Assembly: GCA_946621635.1 (NCBI GenBank)
Contig: CAMOOR010000008.1
Location: 1 to 52,511, forward strand
DNA: 52,511 nucleotides
DNA from: Colimorpha sp002372855
Lineage (GTDB): Bacteria > Bacteroidota > Bacteroidia > Bacteroidales > P3
Direction: 5' to 3'
The position numbers were made by a program, and so were the translations under genes. The first letter of the stretch is position 1. Every line of letters starts with the position of its first letter. This document shows, one piece after another, positions 1 to 9,614 of this stretch. The notes under the pieces are model-generated. The model worked only from the letters and a program-made list of their open reading frames with translations. It made no database searches and was not told where the DNA came from.

Positions 1-16
1 AGATATCGTTTATTCA

Positions 17-982
17 TTACTCGTTACGTTTCAGATACAGCATATTGTTCTTGTAGTCAAAGATGACGTTAAAATGGCTAAAGAAATTGTTTCCGAGCAG
101 GATATCTGATTTCAGGGATTCCCCGATTATCTTGGCTGATGGACCTGGTGTCCGGACTCTTTTGCCGCTCTTCTCTTCATAATAACACGGGAAACCAACG
201 CTGTCGATGGCCACACCGATGGTGTTCATGACGAGATAAGCCATTGATGTCGTATCGAGTTGGCTGAAGTGCTGGTCTACGCAATGAAGGAATGTCTCGT
301 CGTAGGAAGTTTCACCACAACCCAAGTCCAAGCATAGTCGAGCTTGCATCGGCCGACCGTTCTTCTGCTTGAAACCATCCACCTTGATGACACGCAACAT
401 GGTGAGGTGCGGCCCTCCACACGGCTCCATCGGAATGGCAAGATAGTCGTCGGTCTTGGCAGGCAACTGATTGCCAAATATCATGATGTTGTTTTTGAAA
501 TCAAGTTCCACGACATAGTTCTCAAAGAAATCGCGTCCAATGATGGCTCTGATGTTCGACTTGCGGAAGATAGACCTTCTGTCCGATATTTCAACGGTGT
601 CTACCGCGTATGCCGTATGACCGATATTGAACACAAGACCTTGAGCGAGATAGCCTTCGCAATAGCCGTGACGCACATCTAAGGATGTCCACAACGATGA
701 GTCGAAAGGTACAAAACTGGCATCCAACAACGAGGCAAGTTCAGAGTGGAGAACCATATAGCGACAACCGTTATCAATCAACACATTTCCAACTTTGAGT
801 CCATTGACATCGACATCACAAAGGAGGTGATTATAGTCTCTGGAGATGACGTTGGTGTCAATGCTAAATGAGATAGTATCTGTGCAATAATATTTTTGCT
901 GATTAGTTATTTTGGGGGGCTGTCCCAAACATGATGTTAATAGCAATATAGATGCCCCAATGGTAAGGATTTTTGGTACCAT
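17..982 (-). CDS. Retropepsin-like aspartyl protease-family lipoprotein
   Basis: A 321-residue protein with a lipoprotein signal (lipobox LTSC, lipidated Cys18), so it is probably anchored on the cell envelope. Two regions resemble the two halves of a clan AA aspartyl protease: VLIDNGC (Asp70-Asn-Gly) in the first half and CLDLGCG near residue 219 in the second, each followed by hydrophobic strands. The classical D-T/S-G triad appears as D-N-G and D-L-G, so activity is uncertain. Bacteroidetes carry many such envelope retropepsin-like proteins of unknown substrate. The gene stands alone, is AT-richer than its neighbours, and is separated from the transporter gene by a repeat hairpin. The family is inferred from the motifs only. 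Confidence 0.6.
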   Translation of the reverse strand: MVPKILTIGASILLLTSCLGQPPKITNQQKYYCTDTISFSIDTNVISRDYNHLLCDVDVNGLKVGNVLIDNGCRYMVLHSELASLLDASFVPFDSSLWTSLDVRHGYCEGYLAQGLVFNIGHTAYAVDTVEISDRRSIFRKSNIRAIIGRDFFENYVVELDFKNNIMIFGNQLPAKTDDYLAIPMEPCGGPHLTMLRVIKVDGFKQKNGRPMQARLCLDLGCGETSYDETFLHCVDQHFSQLDTTSMAYLVMNTIGVAIDSVGFPCYYEEKSGKRVRTPGPSAKIIGESLKSDILLGNNFFSHFNVIFDYKNNMLYLKRNE

Positions 983-1050
983 AAGAATTATTATTGGGTC
1001 AAATGATTATATGTAAATCGGACTCTGTGCCCGAAGGTGGGAAAAAGAAA

Positions 1051-1113
1051 AAAGCGGAAAGTGGAAAGCCATGCTGATGCAAATCAGCACAACAACTTTC
1101 CACTTTCCGCTTT
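1051..1113 (-). terminator. Hairpin terminator made of heptad repeats, downstream of the AAE transporter gene
   Basis: The 18-nt arms at 1051-1068 and 1096-1113 are perfect reverse complements built on a 7-bp unit (GGAAAGT/ACTTTCC). The loop contains a second small hairpin (TGCTGAT/ATCAGCA). In the minus-strand transcript the stem is followed by a U-rich run, so it fits a rho-independent terminator for the gene ending at 1131. Confidence 0.6.
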
Positions 1114-1130
1114 CAGTTTGCATCTCTCTT

Positions 1131-2324
1131 TTATGCCAGGAGGACAAGCAGCTGGGCGGTGAAGATGCGGAGGAACATGGTGAGGGGGTAGACGGTGGCG
1201 TAGCCGGTGTTGGGCAGTTTGCAGCCGTCGGGGGCCATGTTGTTGGCGAAGGCCAGGGTCGGCGGGTCGGTGTGGCTGCCGCCGATGAAGCCCATGAGGG
1301 TGTAGTAGTTCATCTTCAGCACCAGGCGTCCGAAGGTCGCCACCAGCAGCGGGGGCACCATGGTGATGATGACGCCGTAGAGGACCCACATGTAGCCGCC
1401 GGCCTGGATGGTGGCCAGGAAGCTGCCGCCGGCGCTGAGGCCGACACCGGCGAGGAAGAGGGCGATGCCCACCTCGCGCAGCATCCATACACCGTGGCTC
1501 TCGGTGAATTCGGTCGTGAACCAGCCCTTCTTCACACCCAGCCAGGCGCCGATGAGGCTCACCACCAGCGGGCCGCCGGCGAGACCCAGTTTGACGGGGG
1601 CCGACATGCCGACGGGTATGGGGATGGAGCCCACGATGATGCCGACGGCAATGATGACGAAGATGGGGATGAGGTTGACCTTGTGGCGCTGCGAGGCGGG
1701 AGTGGCTTTCTTCTCGGGCTGCTCGATGGTGGTCTCGTCGGTGACGGGTTCCTTCTTGAGGTCGATGCGGCACAGCGGACGCAGCAGGAGGCAGCAGACA
1801 ATCATGCCCACCACGGCCAGGGGATAGGCCACGGCGTAGCCTGCGGCCAGCTGGTCGGCAGCGTCGCCCATGCCCAGGTCGCGCACGGTCTGCTGGGCTG
1901 CCGAGAGGCCGGGGGTGTTGGTGACGGCGCCGGTGTAGACACCCGCCATGTCGGTGAGGCTCTGGTCGGCCACCTTGGCGATGATGAAGGTGATGAGGAC
2001 ACCGAAGGCCACGTTGACGAGGGCCATGCCGTTCATGGCCAGGCCGCCTTTCTTGAAGCTCTTGAAGAATCCGGGGCCTACCTGCAGGCCGACGGCAGTG
2101 ACGAAGAGGATGAGTCCGAACTCCTTGATGATGTGGAGCATCTCGCCGTTGCACTGCACCCCGAGAGCGCTGATGAGGATGCCCACGAAGAGCACCCAGG
2201 TGATGCCAAGGGTCACGCCCTTGATTTTGAACTTGCCCAAGAGCAAGCCGGCAAAGATAGAGACAGAAAGCATCAGCACCGTGGTGCCGACACCTCCGTT
2301 AGTCAGTAAGTTAGTAAACCACAT
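1131..2324 (-). CDS. AspT/YidE-type (AAE family) transporter lacking RCK domains
   Basis: A 397-residue integral membrane protein with two homologous hydrophobic halves (about 1-190 and 225-397), each resembling the Asp-Al_Ex membrane domain of the aspartate:alanine exchanger family. Conserved GxxxGAVTNTPGLSAA and GGSHTDPPTLAFA segments near the ends of the halves support this. Typical YidE/AspT proteins are about 550 residues long with two TrkA_C (RCK_C) domains between the halves. Here only a short charged linker (about 197-222) remains. It lies 159 bp downstream of ornithine carbamoyltransferase on the same strand, which suggests an amino-acid exchange role, but the substrate is inferred from context. 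Confidence 0.8.
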   Translation of the reverse strand: MWFTNLLTNGGVGTTVLMLSVSIFAGLLLGKFKIKGVTLGITWVLFVGILISALGVQCNGEMLHIIKEFGLILFVTAVGLQVGPGFFKSFKKGGLAMNGMALVNVAFGVLITFIIAKVADQSLTDMAGVYTGAVTNTPGLSAAQQTVRDLGMGDAADQLAAGYAVAYPLAVVGMIVCCLLLRPLCRIDLKKEPVTDETTIEQPEKKATPASQRHKVNLIPIFVIIAVGIIVGSIPIPVGMSAPVKLGLAGGPLVVSLIGAWLGVKKGWFTTEFTESHGVWMLREVGIALFLAGVGLSAGGSFLATIQAGGYMWVLYGVIITMVPPLLVATFGRLVLKMNYYTLMGFIGGSHTDPPTLAFANNMAPDGCKLPNTGYATVYPLTMFLRIFTAQLLVLLA

Positions 2325-2332
2325 AGTTGAAA

Positions 2333-2480
2333 TTGAAAATTGAAAGTTGAGAATTGAAAATTGTTTCTTTAACTAATTTATAAGATGAAAATTCTTTAAA
2401 AACATAATTGAAAATTGAAAATTGAACTGCGCATTGCTGCGTCAGCCAATTTTCAATTTTCAATTTTTAATTTTCAATTC
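2333..2480. repeat. Heptad (GAAAATT) tandem repeat, inverted arms
   Basis: This spacer between the carbamoyltransferase and transporter genes is largely runs of the 7-bp unit TTGAAAA. Runs at 2333-2368 and 2406-2432 read in one direction, and 2452-2480 reads in the other. The last two form a long stem around a GC-rich loop (2432-2450), a probable terminator or attenuator for the gene ending at 2484. Confidence 0.75.
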
Positions 2481-2483
2481 AGC

Positions 2484-3485
2484 TTAGTCGCCCAGGGTGG
2501 CAACCATGACAGCCTTGATGGTGTGCATGCGGTTCTCGGCCTCGTCGAAGACGATGCTGTTCTCGCTCTCGAACACCTCCTCGGTGACCTCGATGCCGTC
2601 GAGACCGAATTTCTCGTTCACGTCGCGGCCAGCTTTGGTCTCAAGGTTGTGGTAGGCGGGCAGGCAGTGCATGAATTTGCACTTGGGGTTGCCGGTCTTC
2701 TTCATCAGCTCAGCGTTGACCTGGTAGGGCATCAGCATCTTGATGCGCTCTTTCCACACGCTGTCGGGTTCGCCCATCGACACCCAGATGTCGGTGTAGA
2801 TGAAATCGAGGCCCTTCACGCCCTTCTCGACGTCGTCGGTGACGGTGAGCTTGGCGCCGGTCTCTTTGGCGATCTCCTGGCACTGCTTGACAAGGTCCTT
2901 GGCAGGCTGCAGTTTCTTGGGGGCGATGATACGGATGTCCATACCCATCTTGACGCCGCCAACCATCAGGCTGTTGCCCATGTTGTAGCGGGCATCGCCG
3001 ATGTAGGCGAACTTCACCTGGTTGAGGGGCTTGTCGGTGTGCTCCTGGATGGTGAGGAAGTCGGCAAGGATCTGGGTGGGGTGAGCCTCAGCGGTGAGGC
3101 CGTTCCACACGGGGACACCGGCGTATTTGGCCAGCTCCTCGACGGTGGCCTGGTCGAAGCCACGGTATTCGATGCCGTCGAACATGCGACCCAGCACGCG
3201 GGCGGTGTCTTTCATGCTCTCCTTGATGCCGATCTGGCTGCCGGTGGGACCCAGGTAGGTCACGTGGGCACCCTGGTCGTGGGCGGCCACCTCGAAGGAG
3301 CAGCGGGTACGGGTCGAGGTCTTCTCGAAGATGAGGGCGATGTTTTTGCCCTTCATGCGCGGCTGCTCGGTGCCGGCATATTTGGCGCGCTTGAGGTCGC
3401 GGGCCAGGTCGAGCAAATAGTTAAGTTCTTTCGGGCTGAAGTCAAGGATCTTCAGGAAATTGCGGTTTCTTAAATTGTAAGCCAT
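2484..3485 (-). CDS. arcB: Ornithine carbamoyltransferase, probably catabolic
   Basis: A 333-residue protein covering the whole family. It has the carbamoyl-phosphate motif STRTR (57-61), the ornithine-side HPTQ segment, the SMG loop (WVSMGEPDSVW) and the catalytic HCLPA (273-277). It interconverts ornithine plus carbamoyl phosphate and citrulline in the cytoplasm. The SMG loop argues for an ornithine rather than putrescine or succinylornithine enzyme. Carbamate kinase lies directly upstream (94-bp gap) on the same strand, which points to the catabolic direction (citrulline to ornithine and carbamoyl phosphate). No arginine deiminase gene is present in the window, so the citrulline source is not visible. 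An anabolic ArgF role cannot be excluded. Confidence 0.92.
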   Translation of the reverse strand: MAYNLRNRNFLKILDFSPKELNYLLDLARDLKRAKYAGTEQPRMKGKNIALIFEKTSTRTRCSFEVAAHDQGAHVTYLGPTGSQIGIKESMKDTARVLGRMFDGIEYRGFDQATVEELAKYAGVPVWNGLTAEAHPTQILADFLTIQEHTDKPLNQVKFAYIGDARYNMGNSLMVGGVKMGMDIRIIAPKKLQPAKDLVKQCQEIAKETGAKLTVTDDVEKGVKGLDFIYTDIWVSMGEPDSVWKERIKMLMPYQVNAELMKKTGNPKCKFMHCLPAYHNLETKAGRDVNEKFGLDGIEVTEEVFESENSIVFDEAENRMHTIKAVMVATLGD

Positions 3486-3521
3486 TTCTATAAGATTTTA
3501 ATATTAAAATTTCTGTTTTTT

Positions 3522-3571
3522 CCGCTTCGCGTAATTCATAAATCGATTTATGGATTGCCGCCGCAGGCGGG
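3522..3571. repeat. Short GC-ended palindromic repeat, copy 1
   Basis: About 50 bp bounded by CCGC(T)TCGCG and CCGCCGCAGGCGGG, with an internal 16-bp perfect palindrome CATAAATCGATTTATG (3537-3552). The same right half (GATTTATGGATT then CCGCCGCAGGCGGG) recurs at 13357-13415, also between two minus-strand genes. It looks like a dispersed intergenic repeat. Confidence 0.65.
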
Positions 3572-3578
3572 GGTCTTC

Positions 3579-4547
3579 CTATCTCACGATACGGGTGCCG
3601 CAGTTGGGATTGTCAAGCTGACCGGCCTCGGTGATGATGCACTCCTTGCCGCCGTGCTCGACGAACATGATGGCGGCACGCACCTTCGGAGCCATGCTGC
3701 CTTCGGCGAACTGGCCCTCTTCGAGGTACTTCTTGGCCTGGGCCACGGTGATGGTGTCCAGGGCCTGCTCGTTCTCCTTGCGGAAATTGATGTAGACCTT
3801 GGGCACATCAGTGAGGATGTAGAACTCGTCGGCACCGATCTCGACGGCGCAGAGGGCGCTGGCGAGGTCCTTGTCGATAACGGCTTCCACTCCACGCACG
3901 GTGTCGTTCTCCTCCACCACGGGGATGCCGCCGCCGCCAACGGTGACAACGATGTTGCCAGCCGTGGCCAGTTGCTTGACGATTTTGATGTTGTTGATGC
4001 GCGTGGGCTTGGGGCTTGCCACCACCTTGCGCCAACCGTTGCCCTTGGGGTCTTCCTTGTAGACCTCTCCTGTAGGCGACACAACCCTGCCACTTTCCAC
4101 TTTCCACTTTCCACTCTCCACTCCCAACTGCTCCTTGGTGTAGTAGGGGCCGACGGGCTTGGTGGGATTCTGGAACATGGGGTCAAGCTTGTTGACGGCC
4201 ACCTGGGTGACCAGCGTCACCACATCGCGCTGAATGTCGTTGCGGGCCATCACATTGCGCAAACCCATCTCGATCAGATAGGCAATCGAGCCCTGTGTCT
4301 CAGCGACACAGAAGTCCATCGGCATGGCCTGTACACCGGCCTGCTTGCCAGCCTCGTGCTGCAACATCACATTGCCCACCTGAGGGCCGTTGCCGTGTCC
4401 GATGACAACGTTGTAGCCACGTTTCAACAGGGCGCACAGACTTTCACAGGTATTCTCGACGTTCTCAATCTGTTCCTGATAGGTGCCTTTCTGGCCACTG
4501 CGAAGGAGGGCATTTCCTCCAAAAGCGACAACCGCTAGTTTTCTCAT
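3579..4547 (-). CDS. arcC: Carbamate kinase with a repeat-derived insertion
   Basis: A 322-residue amino-acid kinase-fold enzyme that makes ATP and carbamate from carbamoyl phosphate and ADP. Recognisable parts are AFGGNALL (8-15), GHGNGPQVGN (50-59), the DFCVAETQGSIAY region and PTKPVGPYYTKEQ. It sits upstream of ornithine carbamoyltransferase, so citrulline breakdown to ATP is the natural reading. Residues about 142-158 (GVESGKWKVESGR) are the translation of a 7-bp tandem repeat (ACTTTCC) like those in the intergenic spaces. They fall in the stretch between KEQ and GWRKVVASPKP, which in the family forms the protruding subdomain. The frame stays open, so the enzyme may be functional with a modified hairpin. 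Confidence 0.92.
   Translation of the reverse strand: MRKLAVVAFGGNALLRSGQKGTYQEQIENVENTCESLCALLKRGYNVVIGHGNGPQVGNVMLQHEAGKQAGVQAMPMDFCVAETQGSIAYLIEMGLRNVMARNDIQRDVVTLVTQVAVNKLDPMFQNPTKPVGPYYTKEQLGVESGKWKVESGRVVSPTGEVYKEDPKGNGWRKVVASPKPTRINNIKIVKQLATAGNIVVTVGGGGIPVVEENDTVRGVEAVIDKDLASALCAVEIGADEFYILTDVPKVYINFRKENEQALDTITVAQAKKYLEEGQFAEGSMAPKVRAAIMFVEHGGKECIITEAGQLDNPNCGTRIVR
4094..4129. repeat. Heptad repeat (CCACTTT) inside carbamate kinase
   Basis: Five consecutive near-copies of the 7-bp unit CCACTTT/CCACTCT. The same unit is found in the intergenic tracts at 1051-1113 and 11878-11925. Three units are 21 nt, so the tract reads through as a repeating heptapeptide without changing frame. Confidence 0.8.
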
Positions 4548-4608
4548 TCTTATTCTATATTCTTAATATTCAACAATATAATTCACTTCCCTTCCATGAA
4601 GGAAAATG

Positions 4609-4616
4609 CAAATGTA
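4609..4616 (-). promoter_or_regulatory. Bacteroidota -7 promoter motif for arcC
   Basis: On the minus strand TACATTTG followed by CA matches TAnnTTTG, about 62 nt upstream of the carbamate kinase start. It would drive arcC-arcB and perhaps the exchanger gene. No clear -33 TTTG was identified. Confidence 0.55.
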
Positions 4617-4670
4617 CGAAAAAAAAACGACATACCGAAAAAAAACTTCATTTTCAGTGCATTATTTAAA

Positions 4671-5524
4671 TCATAATGCCTCGAGGAAAGTACGGATGAG
4701 GGTGAGGAAACGGGGGTAGTTGCCCAGGCCGCATCCTTCGCAGGTGTCGGTGGGGCTGTGGTAGCCGCCGTAGGGGCCGCCGAGGGTGTAGATGAAGATG
4801 GCCGGGCAGTATTGGCTGAGGTAGTAATGGTCGCTGTTGGGGGCGTTGTCGCGACGGCCAATCTTGGCGGCATAGCCTCGCTCCTCGTTGATGCGGTCAA
4901 GCATGTCGACGTAGGGTTTCGTCGCGCGGTCGTTGGCGTTTACCACCATCAGGCCCTCGTCGCCGCCGCAGAAGAGGTCGATGTTGACCAGCAGTTTGAC
5001 TTTGTTCATCTTGATGAGCGGCATGTCGGCAAAGAATCCGCTGCCGATAAGTCCCGATTCCTCGCCGCCGAAGAAGAGGAAAACGTAGGTGTAGTGCCGC
5101 TGTTCCTGTCCGGCAATCATACGGGCCAGGTCGAGCACGGCGGCGGTGCCGCTGGCGTTGTCGTGGGCACCGAAGAAAATGGTGTCGCCATGCATGCCAA
5201 GGTGCTCGTAATGTGCGGTGAAGACAATCATCGAATCGCTCTTTCCCTGCAGCACCCCGCAGACATTTTGCGAGCGGTAGCCGGCCTTCACTATCGGTGG
5301 CCGCGTGGTGGTATTAGGGAAATAGAAATACTGGTAATAGTTCTTGCACAGAGGTTTCACACCCATGGTCTTCAGCTCATTGCGCACATAGTCGGCGGCG
5401 ATGGAGTCTCCCCTATTCTGCATGCCGCGGCCAAACATCTCGGGCGACGTCAGATCGCGGATCACGCGGCGCGCATAGACGCTGTCCTGCGCCTGCAACG
5501 CCAGGGGCATCAGCATGAAAACAA

Positions 5525-5549
<25 letters not shown>
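4671..5549 (-). CDS. Secreted M28-family zinc metallopeptidase
   Basis: Starting at the ATG before VRFARILVVFML gives 292 residues with a signal peptide (cleavage near LQAQ-DS). An upstream in-frame ATG at 5621 exists but would place a polar 24-residue stretch before the signal and overlap the upstream gene by 97 bp, so 5549 is preferred. Zinc and catalytic residues of family M28 are visible: TAHYEHLG (His113), GAHDNASG (Asp130), FGGEESG (Glu163-Glu164), VNIDL (Asp191) and YHSPTDT (His264). It is probably a periplasmic aminopeptidase or glutaminyl cyclase-like peptidase. It overlaps the end of the upstream carrier gene by 25 bp, which suggests co-transcription and a peptide-uptake role. Confidence 0.85.
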
Positions 5550-6943
<1,394 letters not shown>

Positions 6944-6946
6944 AGG

Positions 6947-8086
6947 TTATTTTTTTCTGCGCAGGTTGCTGATGTCAATGAACGAGATACGACCGGGCCA
7001 TATCTCCACGCCTACCGCTTCAGGCCAGTTGCCGTGGTTGCTGGTGGGTTGCCACTTCATTGCATGGTAATCGTATATTTCGCTGTCGAAGTCGAAGGCT
7101 TTGTCGCATCGGCTCTTGGTGATGAGCAATGTCTGGGTGGTGTCGGCATTGTGGCCGAAATACCCTTCGATGGTACCCGGTTCGCCTGGCTCGGCAAAGA
7201 GACTGTCGGGTGATTCTATGCTCAATGGTTTACTATAGGTCTCCATCAGCACTATGTCGAACTTGCTGTTTTTGCCCTTGATGGAACGCGGACGGAGTAT
7301 AAAGTGTTGACCGGCATCTATTCTGACCTTTTTTTGTTTCAGCTTTTCTGACTCAACGTCTTCGTCCATGGACCAGAATTTCATGCACTGGCTTACCTCA
7401 AAATAGAGTGTGTCTTCGTTGTTGTCCTCATCCACCACGGGGAAGGCGTCGCAGATAAAGTGAAGTGCGGTATCGTATATCAGCATTTGCTTTTGAGGCT
7501 GTACCCCCATAATGTTCATTATGGTGTAGGAATGGCCTACCGATGTGACGAAGAAAGGACTTTCTGCTGTGCCGCTGCCTGTCGACGCAGTTGCAATCTG
7601 CAATTGGTCGAACTGAATGCGCGACCGCTCCAGCTCTTTGCTTCCTTCGCCAAAGCCATAGTATGCTGCAATAACCTTCCAGTATGCCGCCGTCAGGTCC
7701 GACGGTTTCTTCGACAGACCTTTTTCTGCCACCTTATAAGCCCGCTTGAAGTCGGACACGCTTACATTCTCATGATTCAAGATTTCATTGACAGTCGTCA
7801 ACTCTGCACTTCGGGAATATGGATTGAAGTTCTCCTGCACGGGGTATCCATAGTACAGGCAGCGCAACTCCTGCAGGTCGAGCGTTGTGTCGCCACGCAT
7901 GAACCGTTTGGCCAGTTTTGGATAGTAGTAGCGGCTTTTCTTATTCTGCACCATGCTGAAGATGCTGTCGAAGGTGGGAGCACTGGACGGCAACACATTG
8001 TGCGCCGAGCTGTCTGCATCCTGAGCTGTGGCCACGCAAGGAATCAGCATGACGAAAGCCACAATTGCGAGAATGATTTTTTTCAT
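6947..8086 (-). CDS. DUF4919 family exported protein
   Basis: With the start at MKKIILAIVAF (six codons after an upstream ATG) this is 379 residues with a signal peptide ending near ATAQD. The region KKSRYYYPKLAKRFMRGDTTL, followed by LRCLYYGYPVQENFNPY, is characteristic of DUF4919, a Bacteroidetes family of unknown function. The tail (about 200-379) is acidic and carries no recognised motif. It lies 3 bp upstream of the carrier gene on the same strand. Base composition is lower in GC than the flanking genes. Confidence 0.72.
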   Translation of the reverse strand: MKKIILAIVAFVMLIPCVATAQDADSSAHNVLPSSAPTFDSIFSMVQNKKSRYYYPKLAKRFMRGDTTLDLQELRCLYYGYPVQENFNPYSRSAELTTVNEILNHENVSVSDFKRAYKVAEKGLSKKPSDLTAAYWKVIAAYYGFGEGSKELERSRIQFDQLQIATASTGSGTAESPFFVTSVGHSYTIMNIMGVQPQKQMLIYDTALHFICDAFPVVDEDNNEDTLYFEVSQCMKFWSMDEDVESEKLKQKKVRIDAGQHFILRPRSIKGKNSKFDIVLMETYSKPLSIESPDSLFAEPGEPGTIEGYFGHNADTTQTLLITKSRCDKAFDFDSEIYDYHAMKWQPTSNHGNWPEAVGVEIWPGRISFIDISNLRRKK

Positions 8087-8116
8087 AATGTTATGGTATT
8101 GCAATGTTTTTTCTTT

Positions 8117-8611
8117 TCAGTTGCCGATATTGTGTGCCAACCAGCTGTTGCGATAGTGAGGGTCGCCGCTCACGTCCTCGCCGAACCATGCCGGGGGCAC
8201 GAAAGCGTTGGCGGCCTCGGCCGAGGGGAATTCCACCTCCACCAGCCGCAGACCCTCATGGACGCCGTGGAAGAGGTCCAGCTCGGCCACCTGCGTGGTG
8301 TACAGCCCGTCGGCCTCGCTCCGGCGCAGGTCGATGCGGTAGCGCGTCTTGCACACCATCGTGCCCTCGCACTTGGCGCGGAGCATCATGTATTTGTCTT
8401 CCGTGAGGGCAAACTCCTCTTCCCTGTTGACGATGGCCGTGGTGGTGGCGGAACGCTGCTTCTCCTTGACGGTGAGGATAAAACCATCGCCCATCCTGCG
8501 GACGCGCAGGGTGGGCGATGTGCATAGGTAGCCTTGTTCTATCTCCACATGGGGATATGACTCCAAATCATTTGGAAGCCAACGGACAAGGTATTTCCTT
8601 TCTATCTCCAT
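8117..8611 (-). CDS. CYTH domain protein (triphosphate tunnel metalloenzyme)
   Basis: A 164-residue CYTH protein. The signature ExExK is at the very N-terminus (M-E2-I-E4-R-K6-YL). Alternating basic strands follow: LRVRRMGDGFILTVK, MVCKTRYRID and an acidic end AELDLFHG/LRLVEVEFPS, as expected for the eight-stranded triphosphate tunnel. Likely substrates are inorganic triphosphate or a nucleoside triphosphate, and the specific one cannot be told from sequence. It starts on the base where purC stops (8611), so translation is probably coupled. Confidence 0.88.
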   Translation of the reverse strand: MEIERKYLVRWLPNDLESYPHVEIEQGYLCTSPTLRVRRMGDGFILTVKEKQRSATTTAIVNREEEFALTEDKYMMLRAKCEGTMVCKTRYRIDLRRSEADGLYTTQVAELDLFHGVHEGLRLVEVEFPSAEAANAFVPPAWFGEDVSGDPHYRNSWLAHNIGN

Positions 8612-9558
8612 CAGAGCTTGGCCAGATAGTCGGACACATTCTTTTCGATACGGGCTGCCACGTCGGCGCAGTCGTCAGCTTTCTTGAACTTCTCGCCGGT
8701 GATGTGCTCGTAGAGCTCGATGTAGCGGTCGCTGATACTGTTCACAATCTCCTCGGTCATCTCGGGCACCTTCTGGCCTTCCTTGCCCTGGAAACCGTTG
8801 TCCATCAGCCACTCGCGCACAAATTCCTTGCTCAGTTGGCGCTGGTGCTCGCCCTTCTTCAGACGCTCCTCGTAGCCGTCGGCGTAGAAGTAGCGGCTGC
8901 TGTCGGGGGTATGGATTTCGTCGATGAGGTAGATCTTGCCGTCGCGTTTGCCGAACTCATACTTGGTGTCGACAAGAATCAGGCCCTTCTCGGCGGCAAT
9001 CTTGGTGCCACGCTCGAAGAGCTGCAGGGCGTAGCGCTCCAGCTGGTCGTAGTCCTCCTTGCTGACGAGGCCCGTGCGGATAATCTCCTCGCGGCTGATG
9101 TTCTCGTCGTGTCCCTCGTCGGCCTTGGTGGTGGGGGTGACAATGGGCGTGGGGAACTTCTGGTTCTCCACCATGCCCTCGGGCAGCGGCACACCGCAGA
9201 GGGTGCGGGCGCCGGCCTTGTACTCGCGCCAGGCGCTGCCGGCCAGGTAGCCGCGCACAATCATCTCCACGCGGAAACCCTCGCACTTCAGACCCACGGT
9301 GACCATCGGGTCGGGGGTGGCAAGCTTCCAGTTGGGCAGGATGTCGGCGGTGGCATCGAGGAACTTGGCGGCAATCTGGTTCAGCACCTGGCCCTTGTAG
9401 GGAATGCCCTTCGGCAGCACCACGTCGAAGGCCGAGATACGGTCGCTGACCACCATGGCCATATATTTGTCGTCGATGTTGTACACATCGCGCACTTTGC
9501 CCACATAGAGGCTCTTCTGTTTCGGGAAATTAAAGTTGGTTTTAACTACTGCTTTCAT
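8611..9558 (-). CDS. purC: SAICAR synthetase
   Basis: A 315-residue phosphoribosylaminoimidazole-succinocarboxamide synthase, catalysing ATP-dependent joining of CAIR and aspartate in purine synthesis. Diagnostic segments are KSLYVGKVRDVYNIDD, VVSDRISAFDVVLP, EMIVRGYLAGSAWREY, FPTPIVTPTTKADEGHDENIS and the late LIDEIHTPDSSRYF. The length matches the longer Bacteroidetes-type enzyme. It is the only purine gene in the window. The next upstream gene on the strand is rsmD's neighbour cluster, separated by a period-8 repeat tract. Confidence 0.96.
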   Translation of the reverse strand: MKAVVKTNFNFPKQKSLYVGKVRDVYNIDDKYMAMVVSDRISAFDVVLPKGIPYKGQVLNQIAAKFLDATADILPNWKLATPDPMVTVGLKCEGFRVEMIVRGYLAGSAWREYKAGARTLCGVPLPEGMVENQKFPTPIVTPTTKADEGHDENISREEIIRTGLVSKEDYDQLERYALQLFERGTKIAAEKGLILVDTKYEFGKRDGKIYLIDEIHTPDSSRYFYADGYEERLKKGEHQRQLSKEFVREWLMDNGFQGKEGQKVPEMTEEIVNSISDRYIELYEHITGEKFKKADDCADVAARIEKNVSDYLAKL

Positions 9559-9580
9559 ATATCTGTTTTTTTTCTTAATA

Positions 9581-9614
9581 CTCTATCACTCTACCACTCT
9601 ACAACTCTACCACT
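9581..9614. repeat. Period-8 tandem repeat (ACCACTCT)
   Basis: Four to five near-copies of an 8-bp unit fill the spacer between rsmD (stop at 9615) and purC (start at 9558). There is no inverted partner, so it is not an obvious terminator. Confidence 0.7.

Noticed and set aside
1071..2309. A 412-codon plus-strand open frame opposite the transporter
   Set aside because: It is the complement of a clear membrane protein gene in GC-rich DNA. Its His/Gly/Asp/Glu-rich composition is typical of antisense frames, and no family match is apparent.
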